The notes beneath the pieces were generated by a model. The model did no database searches. It was not told where the DNA came from and saw only the letters and a list, made by a program, of their open reading frames with translations. 64,000 nt of DNA, taken from assembly GCA_035771165.1 (NCBI GenBank), contig JAWNZC010000314.1:2033501-2097500 (forward strand). The letters run 5' to 3'. Below, in pieces: positions 53,501 to 64,000 of this stretch (positions are counted from its first letter, which is position 1; every line of letters begins with the position of its first letter). Made by a program: the position numbers and the translations under genes. This stretch comes from Paragorgia papillata (lineage: Eukaryota > Cnidaria > Anthozoa > Scleralcyonacea > Coralliidae).

Positions 53501-54116
53501 TTGGCAGGGCCCTTTTTAAAAGGTATTGCAAACAATTTTTCCGTGTCTGTTTTGGTTCGGAAATATTTCGACCAAAGACGTAGCGTGCTGTCCGCCATCT
53601 TGGAATTATTTTTGAGCGCTTGATGGCGTATATGCAGTTGGATAACGATGCACAACGATAATATATTTTAATATTTATAATCCAACGGCATACGTCAATC
53701 CTATATGTATATTCAATCCCAGTCTTCCTTATATTTTGTAACATCAGAAAGGCAACTTTGGCACATATAATATCTCGAAAAGTATACATGCCACATTTCT
53801 TTCATTATATTGGCTATTTAGATTAATAATTTGAAAGTTAGCGTCGCAATATTATGAAGTTTTGCCGGTAGTCAAGTCTAGTTCCACGTCTTGAAATTGT
53901 TGCAGTGCATATTAATTTTTAATAGCAATATTCTAGCTTATAGTATACAGAACATGCTATAACAAAAATTTTAAATAGAAATTGCTTTTTAAAATTATCT
54001 AAAAAATATGCTCAGCAGAACTCGAACACTTGCATTTCTAGAACTCAAGATTTTTATTGTCTAGATTTCTTTGCCTGATGACTTCTTTACGGTAGTAACT
54101 TATACCTATTTTTTAG
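53501..54116. other. Rest of intron 4 of gene B
   Basis: No supported feature. Confidence 0.4.
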
Positions 54117-54389
54117 GCCCGCCGTGCAAGTGTTTTGATACCGCATCATCAGATAAGTACCTTGAGCATGGCAAAGACACCGTGAAGTTCATCTGAAAAA
54201 AACCAGAAATCCGTTGTGAACCCAATAATAAACGGCCAAAAAATGTAAAGGAAGTGGTTACGCCTGAAGGCACAGAATCTCCCAAGTACTTTGAAGCTGG
54301 TTCTCATCCTATTACTTATAAATTCACATACCAGAATGGTAATAAGCAGCTGGCTACACTGGAATGTCCCTTAAAACTCAAGGTCGAAA
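54117..54389 (+). pseudogene. Gene B exon 5: HYR-like module with an in-frame TGA
   Basis: A phase 1-1 exon: GPPCKCFDTASSDKYLEHGK then a stop at 54194-54196 and KPEIRCEPNN ... FEAGSHPITYKFTYQNGNKQ ... LECPLKLKVE. The pattern of F-x-x-G-x-H-x-I-x-Y and a final CP is typical of HYR modules. TGA stands where these modules usually have Trp. Confidence 0.7.
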
Positions 54390-54527
54390 GTAAGTATATA
54401 CTGAATATTAATATACAATAAAAACTTACCTGTAAGAATAAACCTTCAATTTTCTCAAGTCAGTCTGAAAAGGTTATTTTTTCAAGATTTTATTTCATGT
54501 TGTATAAGTTCAATTATATGATTCCCA

Positions 54528-54782
54528 GTAGCTCGAGTGTTTCACTGGCAATCAGAAGGCCCTTGTAGGTTGTACTTATATTCAATCTACGTTCAACCAT
54601 CTGAGCCCCAGTAGCTCAATGGTTAGAGTGTTTCAGTGTCTCACTGGTGACCAAAAGGTTGTGGGTTGTACACACATTCAACCTACATTATAATCATCTG
54701 TCTTCTAGTAGGTCAATGGTTAGAGTGGCTCTGCAGTGTCTCACTGGCAATCAGAAAGTTGTGGGTTTGATTCCCACTTCAA
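54528..54782 (+). repeat. tRNA-derived SINE-like tandem units
   Basis: Three related units begin at about 54528, 54601 and 54701. The second has AGTAGCTCAATGGTTAGAG, like a tRNA A box; the third ends GTGGGTTTGATTCCCAC, a good B box. Their spacing and decay do not fit an active tRNA gene. They lie in intron 5 of gene B. Confidence 0.65.
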
Positions 54783-55092
54783 AAACTCATTAATAATTCA
54801 TGAGGAAAACACAAAGGAAAATCATGACCGTGACGTATCTCTATATGTGATAGAGACACGCCCACTATTTTCGATGAACTTTTTCTTCGATTTGCGGCTC
54901 AGACAACTTCAATTTTCAAAATTGATTTCTATATGAGCTTATTATATGGATAGTTTTTGAAGCCAGTATTTTCGCAGTGCATGTTTTAAATAGTACTTGG
55001 AACCTCAGTATAAATATTTCGAAAAACATAAACACAATAAAAGCACGTGCATGTGCATCTTGTTTTCTTACATACCATATCTATTATTTAAG

Positions 55093-55335
55093 AGTGCAGC
55101 TGTCCAAGTCGAGACCTAGATGTACAGTATGCCAAACCCGGAGAAAAAGCTTACGTTGAATGGAAAGTACCAAAAGCAAGTTGCACAGGTGGTACAGTCG
55201 ATCTTGTTGAGAAAACTGGCAGAACCACTAGTGGATATTATAATGTTGGTCCCCAAACAGAATTGTACGTCTACGGTTTGGCTAAAAACATCCAGAAGAC
55301 CGTGGCCAAGTGCAGTGTCAAGTTTGAAGTGAAAG
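55093..55335 (+). pseudogene. Gene B exon 6: second HYR-like module
   Basis: Starts after ATTTAAG, phase 1; reads CSCPSRDLDVQYAKPGEKAY, VEWKVPKASCTGGTVDLVEK and ends AKCSVKFEVK, donor AAAG|GTTGGT (a GTAATA donor at 55341 is also possible). A 1-1 phase module like exon 5, keeping Trp in VEWKVP. Later exons were not found. Confidence 0.7.
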
Positions 55336-55509
55336 GTTGGTAATATATCTAGAAAGATGCAACGCATCATGGGCGATCGTGCTCGAGCGAGCGACTCTTG
55401 TTTGTTGTCTCTTGCGGTCTAGCCGTGTTATTTGCCATGTTGTTTAGTGAATAATAATCGACCACATGTCTTGACACCCGAGAGTTCTGTCCGGACAAAA
55501 AAACACATT
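55336..55509. other. No feature seen
   Basis: Short unassigned stretch after the last recognised gene B exon. Confidence 0.4.
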
Positions 55510-56030
55510 CCCAACCCGGTGTCCCAGTAAATTTGTTCCCCCCCCCCCAAAAAAAAAAGTCCCCCAGGAAATGTTCCTAGGAAATATGTCCCCCTGTTCT
55601 GGAATTTGTCCCCCCCCTCTCCCGCCCTCAGAATGATTCCTTGCAGGATAATTGATATACGTGTAATGTGGACAATTTAAACAGTATATTTCTGAATGAT
55701 AAATTATAACAGCTAAATATATATTTAGATAAGAAACTCTTTTTTGCTTTCTAAAGAGCCTGTTGGCTCGAGGTTAATGAAGGGCTCCGCGTGAAGCGTC
55801 ACCATTTTCTTGCTTTGTTATTAATATAGTGTAGTTTCTACACTATTATATTAATAACAAAGCAAGAAAATGGTGAACTGTAATTTGCCGTTTTTCAAAA
55901 AACGGTATATACGGAAGTATTTATCATTCTGAGGGGGGTGGGCAAGTTTCCGAAGGGGGGCCACATTTCCATAGGAAATGTGTCCCTGGGGGAACACATT
56001 TTTGGGAGAATATATTTCCTGTGACACCGG
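55510..56030. mobile_element. Foldback MITE with ACCGG-GTCCC ends and C/G runs
   Basis: ACCCGGTGTCCCAGTAAATT with several GTCCCCC words on the left is mirrored by GTGTCCCTGGGGGAAC and CCTGTGACACCGG on the right; TCAGAATGATT (55630) pairs with ATCATTCTGA (55923). A perfect inner hairpin, CACCATTTTCTTGCTTTGTT, lies at 55799-55876. Confidence 0.75.
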
Positions 56031-56578
56031 CTATCCGTCTTGAGAAAAGCTGACCTGACCCGGCTTGGGAGAAAAAGCAGCGCGGGTTGGCGACCACCCG
56101 CGGGTACTCAGCAGCGGATAGATACTCAACCAGGCCAGCAATCAGCAGTAAATATCAAGAGAGCCATATATTATCAAACCGGCTATACTGTGAATAGTTT
56201 TGACAATGGATTTGAAACTCAAAATATCATCTTATTCACTTGAATCTTGAGTTTGCAAGATGTTATATTTCGACATTTGTTTTATTTTTTACGAAAAATT
56301 CGAAACGCTGCCAGACTGACAAACGTTGTCAACTGCCTGGAAGTTTTCCTCTCCAGATTAACTTGATATTAAACAAAGCCGACGAACACGTCGAACAGCA
56401 CTGGAAATATTCTCGGCGCTAACTTTCTACGACATAATGGTAAGATCTATGTTTACAACAGTTTGTCCTTTGAGGTCAATGATAAACTTTCTCGTGTAGC
56501 GTTGTTTTATACTTTTACGCATTCGTAAAGCATGTACGCGCATTTAGTTGTGAAATATTTCTAAAATATTGCATTTAA

Positions 56579-57252
56579 GGTGGCTCCATACAGTTTCTTG
56601 AAAAATGGAAAATACAAGATTGAGAGTCCAAAACACGTGATTAAACAATTCGGAAAAAGAATAAAACTAAATGTTATGCGTAGTTAAACATTCTGACAAT
56701 CAAAAACTGCTACCAAATAAATAGCAACAGTTCTTGCTATGGCAACAATGACGTTTCAAAATGGCTACCAATTACCCTTCAAACTAATTTAATTCGGAAA
56801 AAACTTTGGTGACCCCAATTTTTTTTTCATTAAAACTTTCCTTGAAGTATGAGTAATCAATAGGCCGATTTTTAAAAAATTCTGTACAACGAAGTTTTTT
56901 AAAAATTAACAAACATGATTTTTCCGGGGAAAAAATTATTCGTTGTACAGAATTTTTTTTAAATAGGCCTATTGATTACTCATACTTCAAGAAACTTTTT
57001 AATGAAAAAAAATTGGGGGTCACCAAAGTTATTTCGAATTAAATTACTTTGAAAGGTAATTGGCAGCCATTTTGAAACGTCATTGTTGCCATAGCAACAA
57101 CTGTTTGTATTTATTTGGTAACAGTTTTTGATTGTCAGACTGTTTAATTTTGCATAACATTTAGTTTTATTCTTTTCCCGAATTGTTTATGTACGTGTTT
57201 TGGACTCTCAAACTTGTATTTTCCATTTTTCAAGAAACTGTATGGAGCCACC
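56579..57252. mobile_element. 674 bp foldback MITE flanked by TTAA
   Basis: GGTGGCTCCATACAGTTTCT and AAGAAACTGTATGGAGCCACC are perfect inverted ends, with TTAA on both sides (56575-56578, 57253-57256). The arms match for most of about 310 bp, leaving a short centre. TTAA duplications are used by piggyBac and Kolobok/T2-type elements. No gene inside. Confidence 0.9.
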
Positions 57253-57256
57253 TTAA

Positions 57257-58495
57257 GTGAGTTAGCAGTGGTATCACACCAAGCTTACCTCATTAAACCT
57301 TGATATATCCAAAGAGATTTTACAGTAAAATAGATAATTTTTATTGTGCTTTGATGAATGTAAATAACTTATATTTTTATTATTTTTTACTCACTCTTTG
57401 CTCACCCACCCACTCAATCAACTAGCCACTTACCCACCCAGCCATTGTTCAACTCAATAATCGTGTGAAGCACTTCTTATATCTTAAAAAGTTGTTTTTT
57501 GTATCTACTGCGCATGCGCGAGTAGATACATTGCTGTCGTGCGTGTAATGTAAGTTAAGTTAACAAAAGAATGCTTTGGAGCCAATCAAAACAGAGAATT
57601 AAACGATTGACCGCCGACAAACAGCCGAAGTCAAAATTGTAAACCAAGTACTTAATGTAAATCAATGCTATGGCAACATAGAGCGAGAATTCAAGCCAGC
57701 GAGATACCGAGATATGTATTTCAAGAATAGAAGTTTTTTATACAAGCTTAGTATGAATCGTTGCCAATTTTTAAATGTGATGTACTATAGAAGTTTTTGG
57801 AGTGATGATAAGTTTTTGAAAGCCTCTTAAATCCTAATAGTCTTTGGACAATTTCATATTCAGACGAGCCAACATGTTTACATGTATTCAGCAGTCTGAT
57901 CGAGCTTTGTAAACTGACAAGACTGTGCTTTGCTGGACGGAAATGAAATTTTCTTCTAAGAACACAAAACTAGCTTCATGATCCAGCAACAATGTGCAAA
58001 ACCTGTGGTAGTCCACGAGCGAAATTGTTATGCTATTAAATAACATATGTACAATAGTCAAATGTCAGTGACAGGCTATGTAGAGAGTGTGAAACGGCAA
58101 GTCTTTATATTTATAATGGGGTAATTAAATTGTATGCTGCAGTTGTCAATGTCATGCAAAAGTGTATGTCATGAATGCCAAACATTTATTCTACCTTTTA
58201 CTGCATGCATGCATATACAGTATATGTCTACTCTTGAAGAACAATTAATTGGAGATCTTCGTTCACAACTTGATTATTTCTAAACTTTACAGCAGTCATA
58301 CTTCAGATGCTTGTTATCTCAAACGATTTTCCTTTACCTACTCACTGGATTGCATTAGTATTTGACAAATTGTTGCAACAAAGTTATTTAAATACTTTAG
58401 TCAAATTTTGTGAGTTATTGGTGTACTGTATTAAAATTTGATTGGCCTACTAAACAATAACCATACTTTATTACCATAGGTTTTAAATAGTACCA
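57257..58495. other. No gene seen
   Basis: Only a small perfect hairpin at 57505-57532 (TGTATCTACTGCGCATGCGC and mirror) stands out. Confidence 0.5.
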
Positions 58496-58504
58496 TAGCT
58501 TTAA

Positions 58505-58645
58505 TAGTCAAGCTATTATTACACTGCCTCTCACCACGAGGACCTAAGTGAAGCCCAATTTGATTAAGTTAATATTTGAATGGGTGACCATGCACATATC
58601 TGCATGGGCTTGGGACTCATGCTTCTGTGCCGGATTTGAGTAGAG
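58505..58645 (+). repeat. 5S rRNA-derived, SINE3-like fragment
   Basis: GAAGCCCAATTTGATTAAGT followed by TTAATATTTGAATGGGTGAC resembles the internal promoter region of 5S rRNA (AAGTTAAG... then TTAGTACTTGGATGGGTGAC). The upstream 58521-58550 could be the diverged 5' half. The rest of 5S is too diverged for a functional gene, so a 5S-headed SINE or pseudogene is likelier. Confidence 0.45.
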
Positions 58646-59216
58646 TTGTTAGTGCTCAGCCTCATGTGCTTTGATGGCTTTACTCTGAGTTCCTTTCTTA
58701 AGGTAAAAACACAGCATGGCTAGCATCGACAAAAATCTTGTTCAGCTCTGAATACAAGGTCACTACAAGTATATACAGTAATTACAACATTGTTTTTACC
58801 ATAGTAGTTATAGGCATGATTGAACGCAGTAGATATGTACATGCATGTCTGGAGATGCCTATTTTTAATAAATACGGCAAAAGTGCTTTTGTTTTCCGTG
58901 GATATACTTGGATCCTGTTCGGTTATTAACCGATCAGAGCTTGAGTAGTATAAATGTTATTTTATAATAGTGGATCTCAGTCTTGGACTAATGGGTCTCG
59001 GATAAGCCATGGCAAACTTTAAGAGTTTGTAGCTCAAAGACGATATATGCAGCAGATTTGCTTATATTTTTCAGTGAATGCTCCTGTAATGCTGATCTGT
59101 TCAAAACCGCTAAAAGGTTTTTCGCTTTGAAAATACGACAAAAGACTGAAAAATATGTTGATCACAGTTTTGTCTTTATTTCTTTGACATGAACATTACA
59201 TTGACTACACGACTAA

Positions 59217-59390
59217 TGCCATATTATGACAATTATTTTAATAAAAGGTTGTTTTCTTTAGATTACTTATGAATAAGTGACTTTTTGTAGCAATATAGTG
59301 ATTAATATATCACTATATTGCTACAAAAAGTCACTTATTCATAAGTAATCAAAAGAAAACAACATATAGTAAAATAATTGTCATAATATG
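59217..59390. repeat. Palindrome formed only in copy B
   Basis: TTACTTATGAATAAGTGACT through CAATATAGTGAT is followed by TAATAT and then its perfect inverted copy, which extends back to GACAATTATTTTA. Copy A (8830-8920) has only one arm, then continues with ATGCCAAAATATAA as copy B does after the palindrome. Confidence 0.9.
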
Positions 59391-60274
59391 CCAAAATATA
59401 AAAAAAGAATTTTGAGGAACATGAACTTCTTATCATGCGCATGCAGATATTCAGTTTAAATTTGTAAAAAATAAATAATTGTCTATCAGTGCAAAACAAA
59501 TCAAGAAACTTTTTTTTACCGATCAAAATAGTGTGTTTTTTTAACATTAACTACATACTTTCTAACCAAAACGCGTGTGGGCGATTTTTGAAATTTATAC
59601 TCATCGTAGTTTAATTTACATCAAAACGTGATAACTGAATAAGAAATGTCTAACTTATCCAAAATTTGCCGACACTATTTGTAGATAGTTAGCAACTCAC
59701 CGAAAATTTCAGCAAAAAAATATTAAAACATTGCAAAGTTGTAGCTTTTCAAAAACACTATTTTGGTAAAAACCTTAGAAATACTACCTGAGAATTTTCA
59801 TGCGATGGTATGTTTAGGTGGGGAGGGGGGGGGGGGGGGTGAATAGGGGAACAAAATCCGACAATCCGCTACTGCATGTTTTTGGTCAAATCCGACGCAC
59901 GATTTACGCAAATTTTATTTCATGACGCTGACAATTACTTGAATTTGTCCCCACATCGCTTTACTATTTGTCGCAAAAATCTTATTTTTTACGTTATTGT
60001 TTTTGCACTGACAGTCACTGCAGAAAATGATTCATTTGTTCAAACTTGAGAATTCTTTTTTCTTCATATTTTGGTATTTCTCCGCTATTCCTACCTTAAT
60101 GCCTTGACTAAATCTCTAGATCTATACCTGTGTTTATTTAAACGTTTATTTTTGTTTACTAATATGATATATTAAATGGCTTCAATGCCTTAACAAAAGC
60201 TACATGTTTTTTTTTATGTTTTTTGTTATTTTTCTCCACGATGGTTTTAGTGTTTCAACGTTTTTGGCATGCGT

Positions 60275-60453
60275 TTAATTTGGACATTCTGCGGTGTCCG
60301 AAACGACGTTACCATACTCAGAACAACATTTTTGATCTGCCTTGTTGAAATAATTCATTCCGCAACACTCCCATTGACTTTGCTTGGTGTGCAGTTGTCC
60401 TTCACAGCATACTTCTTTGTCAGGATTGTAGTTTTTCCCACTGCATGGAATAA
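60275..60453 (-). CDS. Gene C last exon: galaxin-like module
   Basis: VIPCSGKNYNPDKEVCCEGQ, WECCGMNYFNKADQKCCSEY and a tail of GNVVSDTAECPN before TAA. Compared with gene A exon 5 it has DQK in place of a single Glu before the last CC pair and four extra residues with one more cysteine. Phase 1 start after TTTTCTTAG. It probably shows the ancestral end. Confidence 0.8.
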
Positions 60454-61642
60454 CTAAGAAAACAGATAAACACGTATTATTACAACACTTTAAAAAAAAG
60501 AAGGGATTATCTTAAGAAAAATCAAGAACTGCCCATTTTGTAAAATATTTTGCAGTTTTTCGTTTTCTTGTTTCGTTGTTGAGATATTTCAGTTTGTTTG
60601 ATATGCAAATTACACATCTTCACGTCACACGTGCATATGATGAGTTTTTGGAGAAGGTTAAATCTTTGCTATTATCAAAAATTAATTTGGTTTCATATTA
60701 GCAACGATATATAATTTCTATGATAAGACATTATGCACATGCATGTGACATCAAGATGTTGAATTTGCATATCAAACAAACCTGAATTATCTCAACAACG
60801 AAGCAAGGAAACGGAAAACTGCAAAAAAATGTTACGTTGTCATTTTAAGTATTTTTTTTTTAAATATAGAATACTCCGGTTAACCCTTTAGCGCCCAAAT
60901 AAACTTGACAAACAATTCAAAATCATTTGCTGAAGTTCACGTCGTGAGTAAGTTGGCTAAAAATGAATGGTTAGATTTAAAACAAGCTTTTTCTAGTGCA
61001 AAATTTAACGTAGACTCCAACCATGTCACAATCATACGGGGAAAGTGTTCATACGGGGAAAATTTCATCCCGCTTACTGAGATCTCGGCAAGCGTGCCCG
61101 AACCCGGTTTCAATTCTTATATGAACGCAACGAGTGACCCCTACCTGGACCATATAAACAAGCCCTTGGATCAATCAACTTTTATTGCTATACTGTATGC
61201 GCGCGTGATAATAATTGTATATATGGCTGTTTTGAGTTTTCAGTGTGACAGTTTTTTTTTGTTTTACATGCATGGACAAGTTTTGTCTTTCTTGTATGTA
61301 ATATATATATAAAATAGACATGGTTTGGAAACCCAGAAAACTTCAAAGCGGTTAACAATCGAACTACGATTCAGTGTTGAAAGGTACATGAAGGTGCACA
61401 AATCTTTTGTTTTAGCTTTATCAACATTTGAACAGTACGATTGAGTAGGTGAACCCAAACGCCGCTATTGGATGATTTATTTTTTATACATGCAGAAACC
61501 AATATGTTCAGTAACCGTGAAAGTACACAAATTTCCATAAACCTGAACAGAAACATAAAACAATATGACTTTTGTCGAGCTTTCAAACCATGTTTTTTCA
61601 TTAACTATAATTTATGAATTAGTGTCAGTAATTTCTTCTCAC

Positions 61643-62015
61643 CTGCTTTTTTGCACGATTTGTCTACCATTGTAGAAACAACCTTGTCAAATTGTGCTTT
61701 GTTTGTTTGGATCGCGTCGGACGGTGTAGTTGTCCACTTTTCCAGCAATTTTGGGTCGCCGTTGCTACCAATGTAAACACCAACAACCCGAATGCCCTTT
61801 TCGTGCAGTTTCACCGAGAAAGCGTTGGCCATTTTTGTCTCTCCTTTCCGGAGTCGTTTACTGGCATATACTTCGGGTTTATCATCGTAATCATAATAGC
61901 CATACGTTGTGTCGCCTCTAGCTCTGATTGGACTGCCGTCAGTGACAATCATCACTACGTCTTTCACGTTTCTTCTCCCCACACCCCCGTTCAAAGGATT
62001 CTCTTGATGAAAAAT
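61643..62015 (-). CDS. Gene C penultimate exon: second half of a vWA domain
   Basis: IFHQENPLNGGVGRRNVKDV, VMIVTDGSPIRARGDTTYGY and IRVVGVYIGSNGDPKLLEKW are near-identical to gene A exon 4, including the MIDAS Asp. It ends SCKKA before CAG|GTGAG, one residue longer than gene A. No lesion is seen, so gene C may be intact beyond the window. Confidence 0.85.
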
Positions 62016-62139
62016 CTATAAGACGAAAAACAATTTCAAAAAGTTTTAGAAAACTCTGATGTTTCTGATTAGAATCTATTAACGTATAGAAGCCAAGGAG
62101 ATCACATCAACTTTTCTTTTTTATGTTTTAACATATTTT

Positions 62140-63610
62140 CACCTCTTAACTTTCTATTTTTAACTTTTAACTCTGTATTTTTAACTTTTAATAACATTTC
62201 AATCAATTTTATTCATTCCTGATTGGCTAATGACATCTGTATTAAATTTAAATTGTTTTACTAGGGGTGTTTAAAAAAAATACCACATGTGGTATTTATG
62301 CCATATAATACATATATTTATAAAATAGGTTGCGTCTTACGCACGCTGTGATTGGTCAATTACCGTATTTATATCAGGCTATGTAAACACGGTTGTGATG
62401 TCACGGCACATTTTGTAGCCTTATTTCATAAAAGAAATAGAAAATGGATGCCCTGTGTTTATATAACCTGATGCAAACACTCGAGTGAGTTGGGAGAATT
62501 CGAAAGTACTTATGTAAACCCTCGCCTACGGCTCGGGTTAACATAAACTTTCGAATTCTCCCAACTCACTCTCGTGTTTGCATCAGGCTATATAAACACG
62601 GGCGGCCATTTTCTATTTCTTAAATAATACCATACATCCGGGTGTTTGCAGTAAATACTTGTTTCCATCTGCCAAACTGACTTGATACCGCAACGTTTGA
62701 TACGACCTAAAATGACGTCATGTCAGTTTGGCAGATGGAAACAATTGCTGACAGTGAACAAGTCAGTTCAACCACACGAGTCCTGGTTTACTTGCTTTTG
62801 CCGAGCGTTCAAGAAGTTAGTCACGAAGAAAGTTAAGTAAAGGTTAACTTAAAACAATTGAAAATTAAATGAAGACATTACTCAAAGATGCTGTTTATAT
62901 CCATGTCACGCTGTGAAAGAACTCGACGTCCTTTTCATATGCTGAGTTTGATGTTTATAGTTTCGCCGTTTTGTCAAGCTTTGAGAAAAGGTAAAATTGA
63001 TTGAAATGTTATTAAAAGGAAATAACACTTGTTCTCGAAGAATTAATGAAAAATCGCACTTGTGTTTGGCGAAATATTCGTTTGGCGAAGTACTATGAAG
63101 ATTTCGCCAAACACGCGTGCGATTTTTCATTAATTCTTCTCGAACCGTGTTATTTCCTATACTAACATTTTATTTTTAACTTTTATAATTTTATTTTTAC
63201 GTTTTAACTTTTTAATTTTTGCGTTTCAACTTTTCGTTTTTACGTTTCAACTTTTCAATTTTATAAAAATATGACAAAATAAAAAGTTTAAAGTTAAAAA
63301 TGAGAAAGTAAAAAGTTGAAAGCAAAAGGTTAAAAGTTAAAAATAGAGAGTTAAAAGTTAAAAATGAAAAGTTAAAAGTTGAAAACAAAAAGCTAAAAGT
63401 TTAATAAAAATGAAAAGTTGAAACGCAAAAATAGAAAGTTAAAACGTAAAAATAGAATGTTGAAAGTTAAAAATAAATAATAAAACATAAAAGTAAAAGT
63501 TTAAAACGTGAAAACAAAAAGTTATATAATTAAAAATAAAAAGTTAAAATTTGAAAATATAAAGTTAAAAATGAGTAGTTGAAACGCAAAAATAGAAAGT
63601 TGAAAGTTAA
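62140..63610. repeat. A/T simple-repeat blocks, copy B
   Basis: Counterpart of 12150-13270: T-rich AACTTTTAACT words at 62140-62200 and 63160-63260, A-rich AAAAGTTAAAAGTT words at 63280-63600. It is interrupted by the insertion at 62300-62625. Confidence 0.8.
62300..62625. mobile_element. Foldback MITE inserted only in copy B
   Basis: AAATAGAAAATGGATGCCCT with GTGTTTATATAACCTGATGC pairs with GCATCAGGCTATATAAACAC and GGGCGGCCATTTTCTATTT. The inner stem GTGAGTTGGGAGAATTCGAA pairs with TTCGAATTCTCCCAACTCAC. Copy A has TTTTTTTAAATACCATACA at this place without the insert. Confidence 0.8.
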
Positions 63611-63716
63611 AGGTGATATCCAGCGCGTTCTGCGCATGATCCTCCATCTTTGTTTTGAGCACCTCAAAACATAACATTCGTAGATAATTACATGAAGTAC
63701 TCAGCTCAGTGTAAAC

Positions 63717-64000
63717 CGTAAAATATTTCTTTGCTAAGCTTTCAGCCTGTTGACTCAGGCCCTCGTCAGAGCAATGACAACAAGTTGTTGGCTCACGTCA
63801 TTTATAAACTAAGCAACTGATCAATTAAATCACGTAAGAATACAATGGCGTATCACGTTAATTTTATAAATTAGAAAACAAAATCAAGAATGTTCTCCGA
63901 ATAGGGCACACCACGTGCTGTTTAATGGCTGTCCTTCTGTCAAGAGTCAACAGGCCGAAAGCTTAGCAAAGAAATATTTTACGTGGTGTTTCCACAAAAC
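63717..64000. repeat. Foldback MITE with TTTGCTAAGCTTTC arms, copy B
   Basis: Left arm starts inside the element at TAAAATATTTCTTTGCTAAG, joined to GTAAACCG of another element; right arm ends GTGGTGTTTCCACAAAAC at the window edge. Matches 15286-15551. Confidence 0.75.

Larger units (their letters stand above)
58862..64000. repeat. Segmental duplication, copy B (3' part of gene C)
   Basis: Same orientation as copy A (8398-15551) and cut by the window end. It includes the two last exons of gene C and the equivalent of the sequence between exons 4 and 3. Exon 3 of gene C should lie shortly beyond 64000. Confidence 0.9.

Noticed and set aside
54601..54782. Functional tRNA gene
   Set aside because: A-box and B-box words are present but belong to separate repeated units with poor stem pairing; a SINE-like repeat fits better.

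Overview
This window reads as non-coding-rich nuclear DNA of a cnidarian, most likely an anthozoan. The basis is inference: introns with GT/AG borders, AT-rich sequence full of foldback (inverted-repeat) elements, transposons of types common in cnidarians, and a host gene that joins a von Willebrand A (vWA) domain to a galaxin-like di-cysteine module, a module best known from corals and other cnidarians. No bacterial operon, rRNA operon, complete tRNA gene or CRISPR array was seen.

The host content is a small divergent gene cluster. Gene A (minus strand, 29220 down to 9759) can be assembled from five exons with compatible phases into a 326-residue secreted protein: signal peptide, short linker, vWA domain with all MIDAS residues, and a C-terminal galaxin-like module. 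Gene B (plus strand, 48880 to at least 55335) is a paralogue with a matching signal exon and 5' flank, a Pro/Ser linker, a vWA domain and two HYR-like modules. It carries a one-base frameshift and an in-frame stop, so it is a pseudogene or contains sequence errors. Gene C (minus strand, 62015 to 60275) is a second vWA-galaxin copy; only its last two exons lie in the window, inside a duplicate (58862-64000) of the 3' part of gene A (8398-15551). Genes A and B point away from each other across about 19.6 kb. That interval holds further gene-less copies of their 5' flank at about 33.2, 35.6, 37.4, 41.8, 42.35 and 42.65 kb, so repeated duplication and inversion of promoter-bearing segments appears to have shaped the locus.

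Region 1-7590 is a degenerate transposon-like unit. Its minus-strand ORF remnant has SWIM, SAP, DDE-like (KDZ/Zisupton-like), Ulp1-like, PHD-like and SprT-like parts, and is bracketed by two arrays of one 36-37 bp minisatellite in opposite orientation. Region 7.6-19.3 kb is gene A introns filled with foldback elements. Region 19.7-22.7 kb holds a broken Crypton-type tyrosine recombinase between long inverted repeats, followed at 22.8-25.1 kb by a nested foldback element with a second Crypton fragment. Region 25.4-34.5 kb has several MITEs, an OTU-protease-like remnant and the gene A promoter. Region 35.2-42.0 kb is a large imperfect inverted duplication. Region 42.8-46.2 kb is a hAT-like non-autonomous element with an 8 bp target duplication, itself hit by a Mutator-like element with a 9 bp duplication. 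Region 46.4-58.8 kb contains gene B with a LINE fragment, tRNA- and 5S-derived SINE-like sequence and large hairpins, including a TTAA-flanked one.

Exon borders come from reading frames, splice-site dinucleotides and paralogue comparison, not transcript evidence. Family names for transposons rest on motifs and termini recognised by eye.
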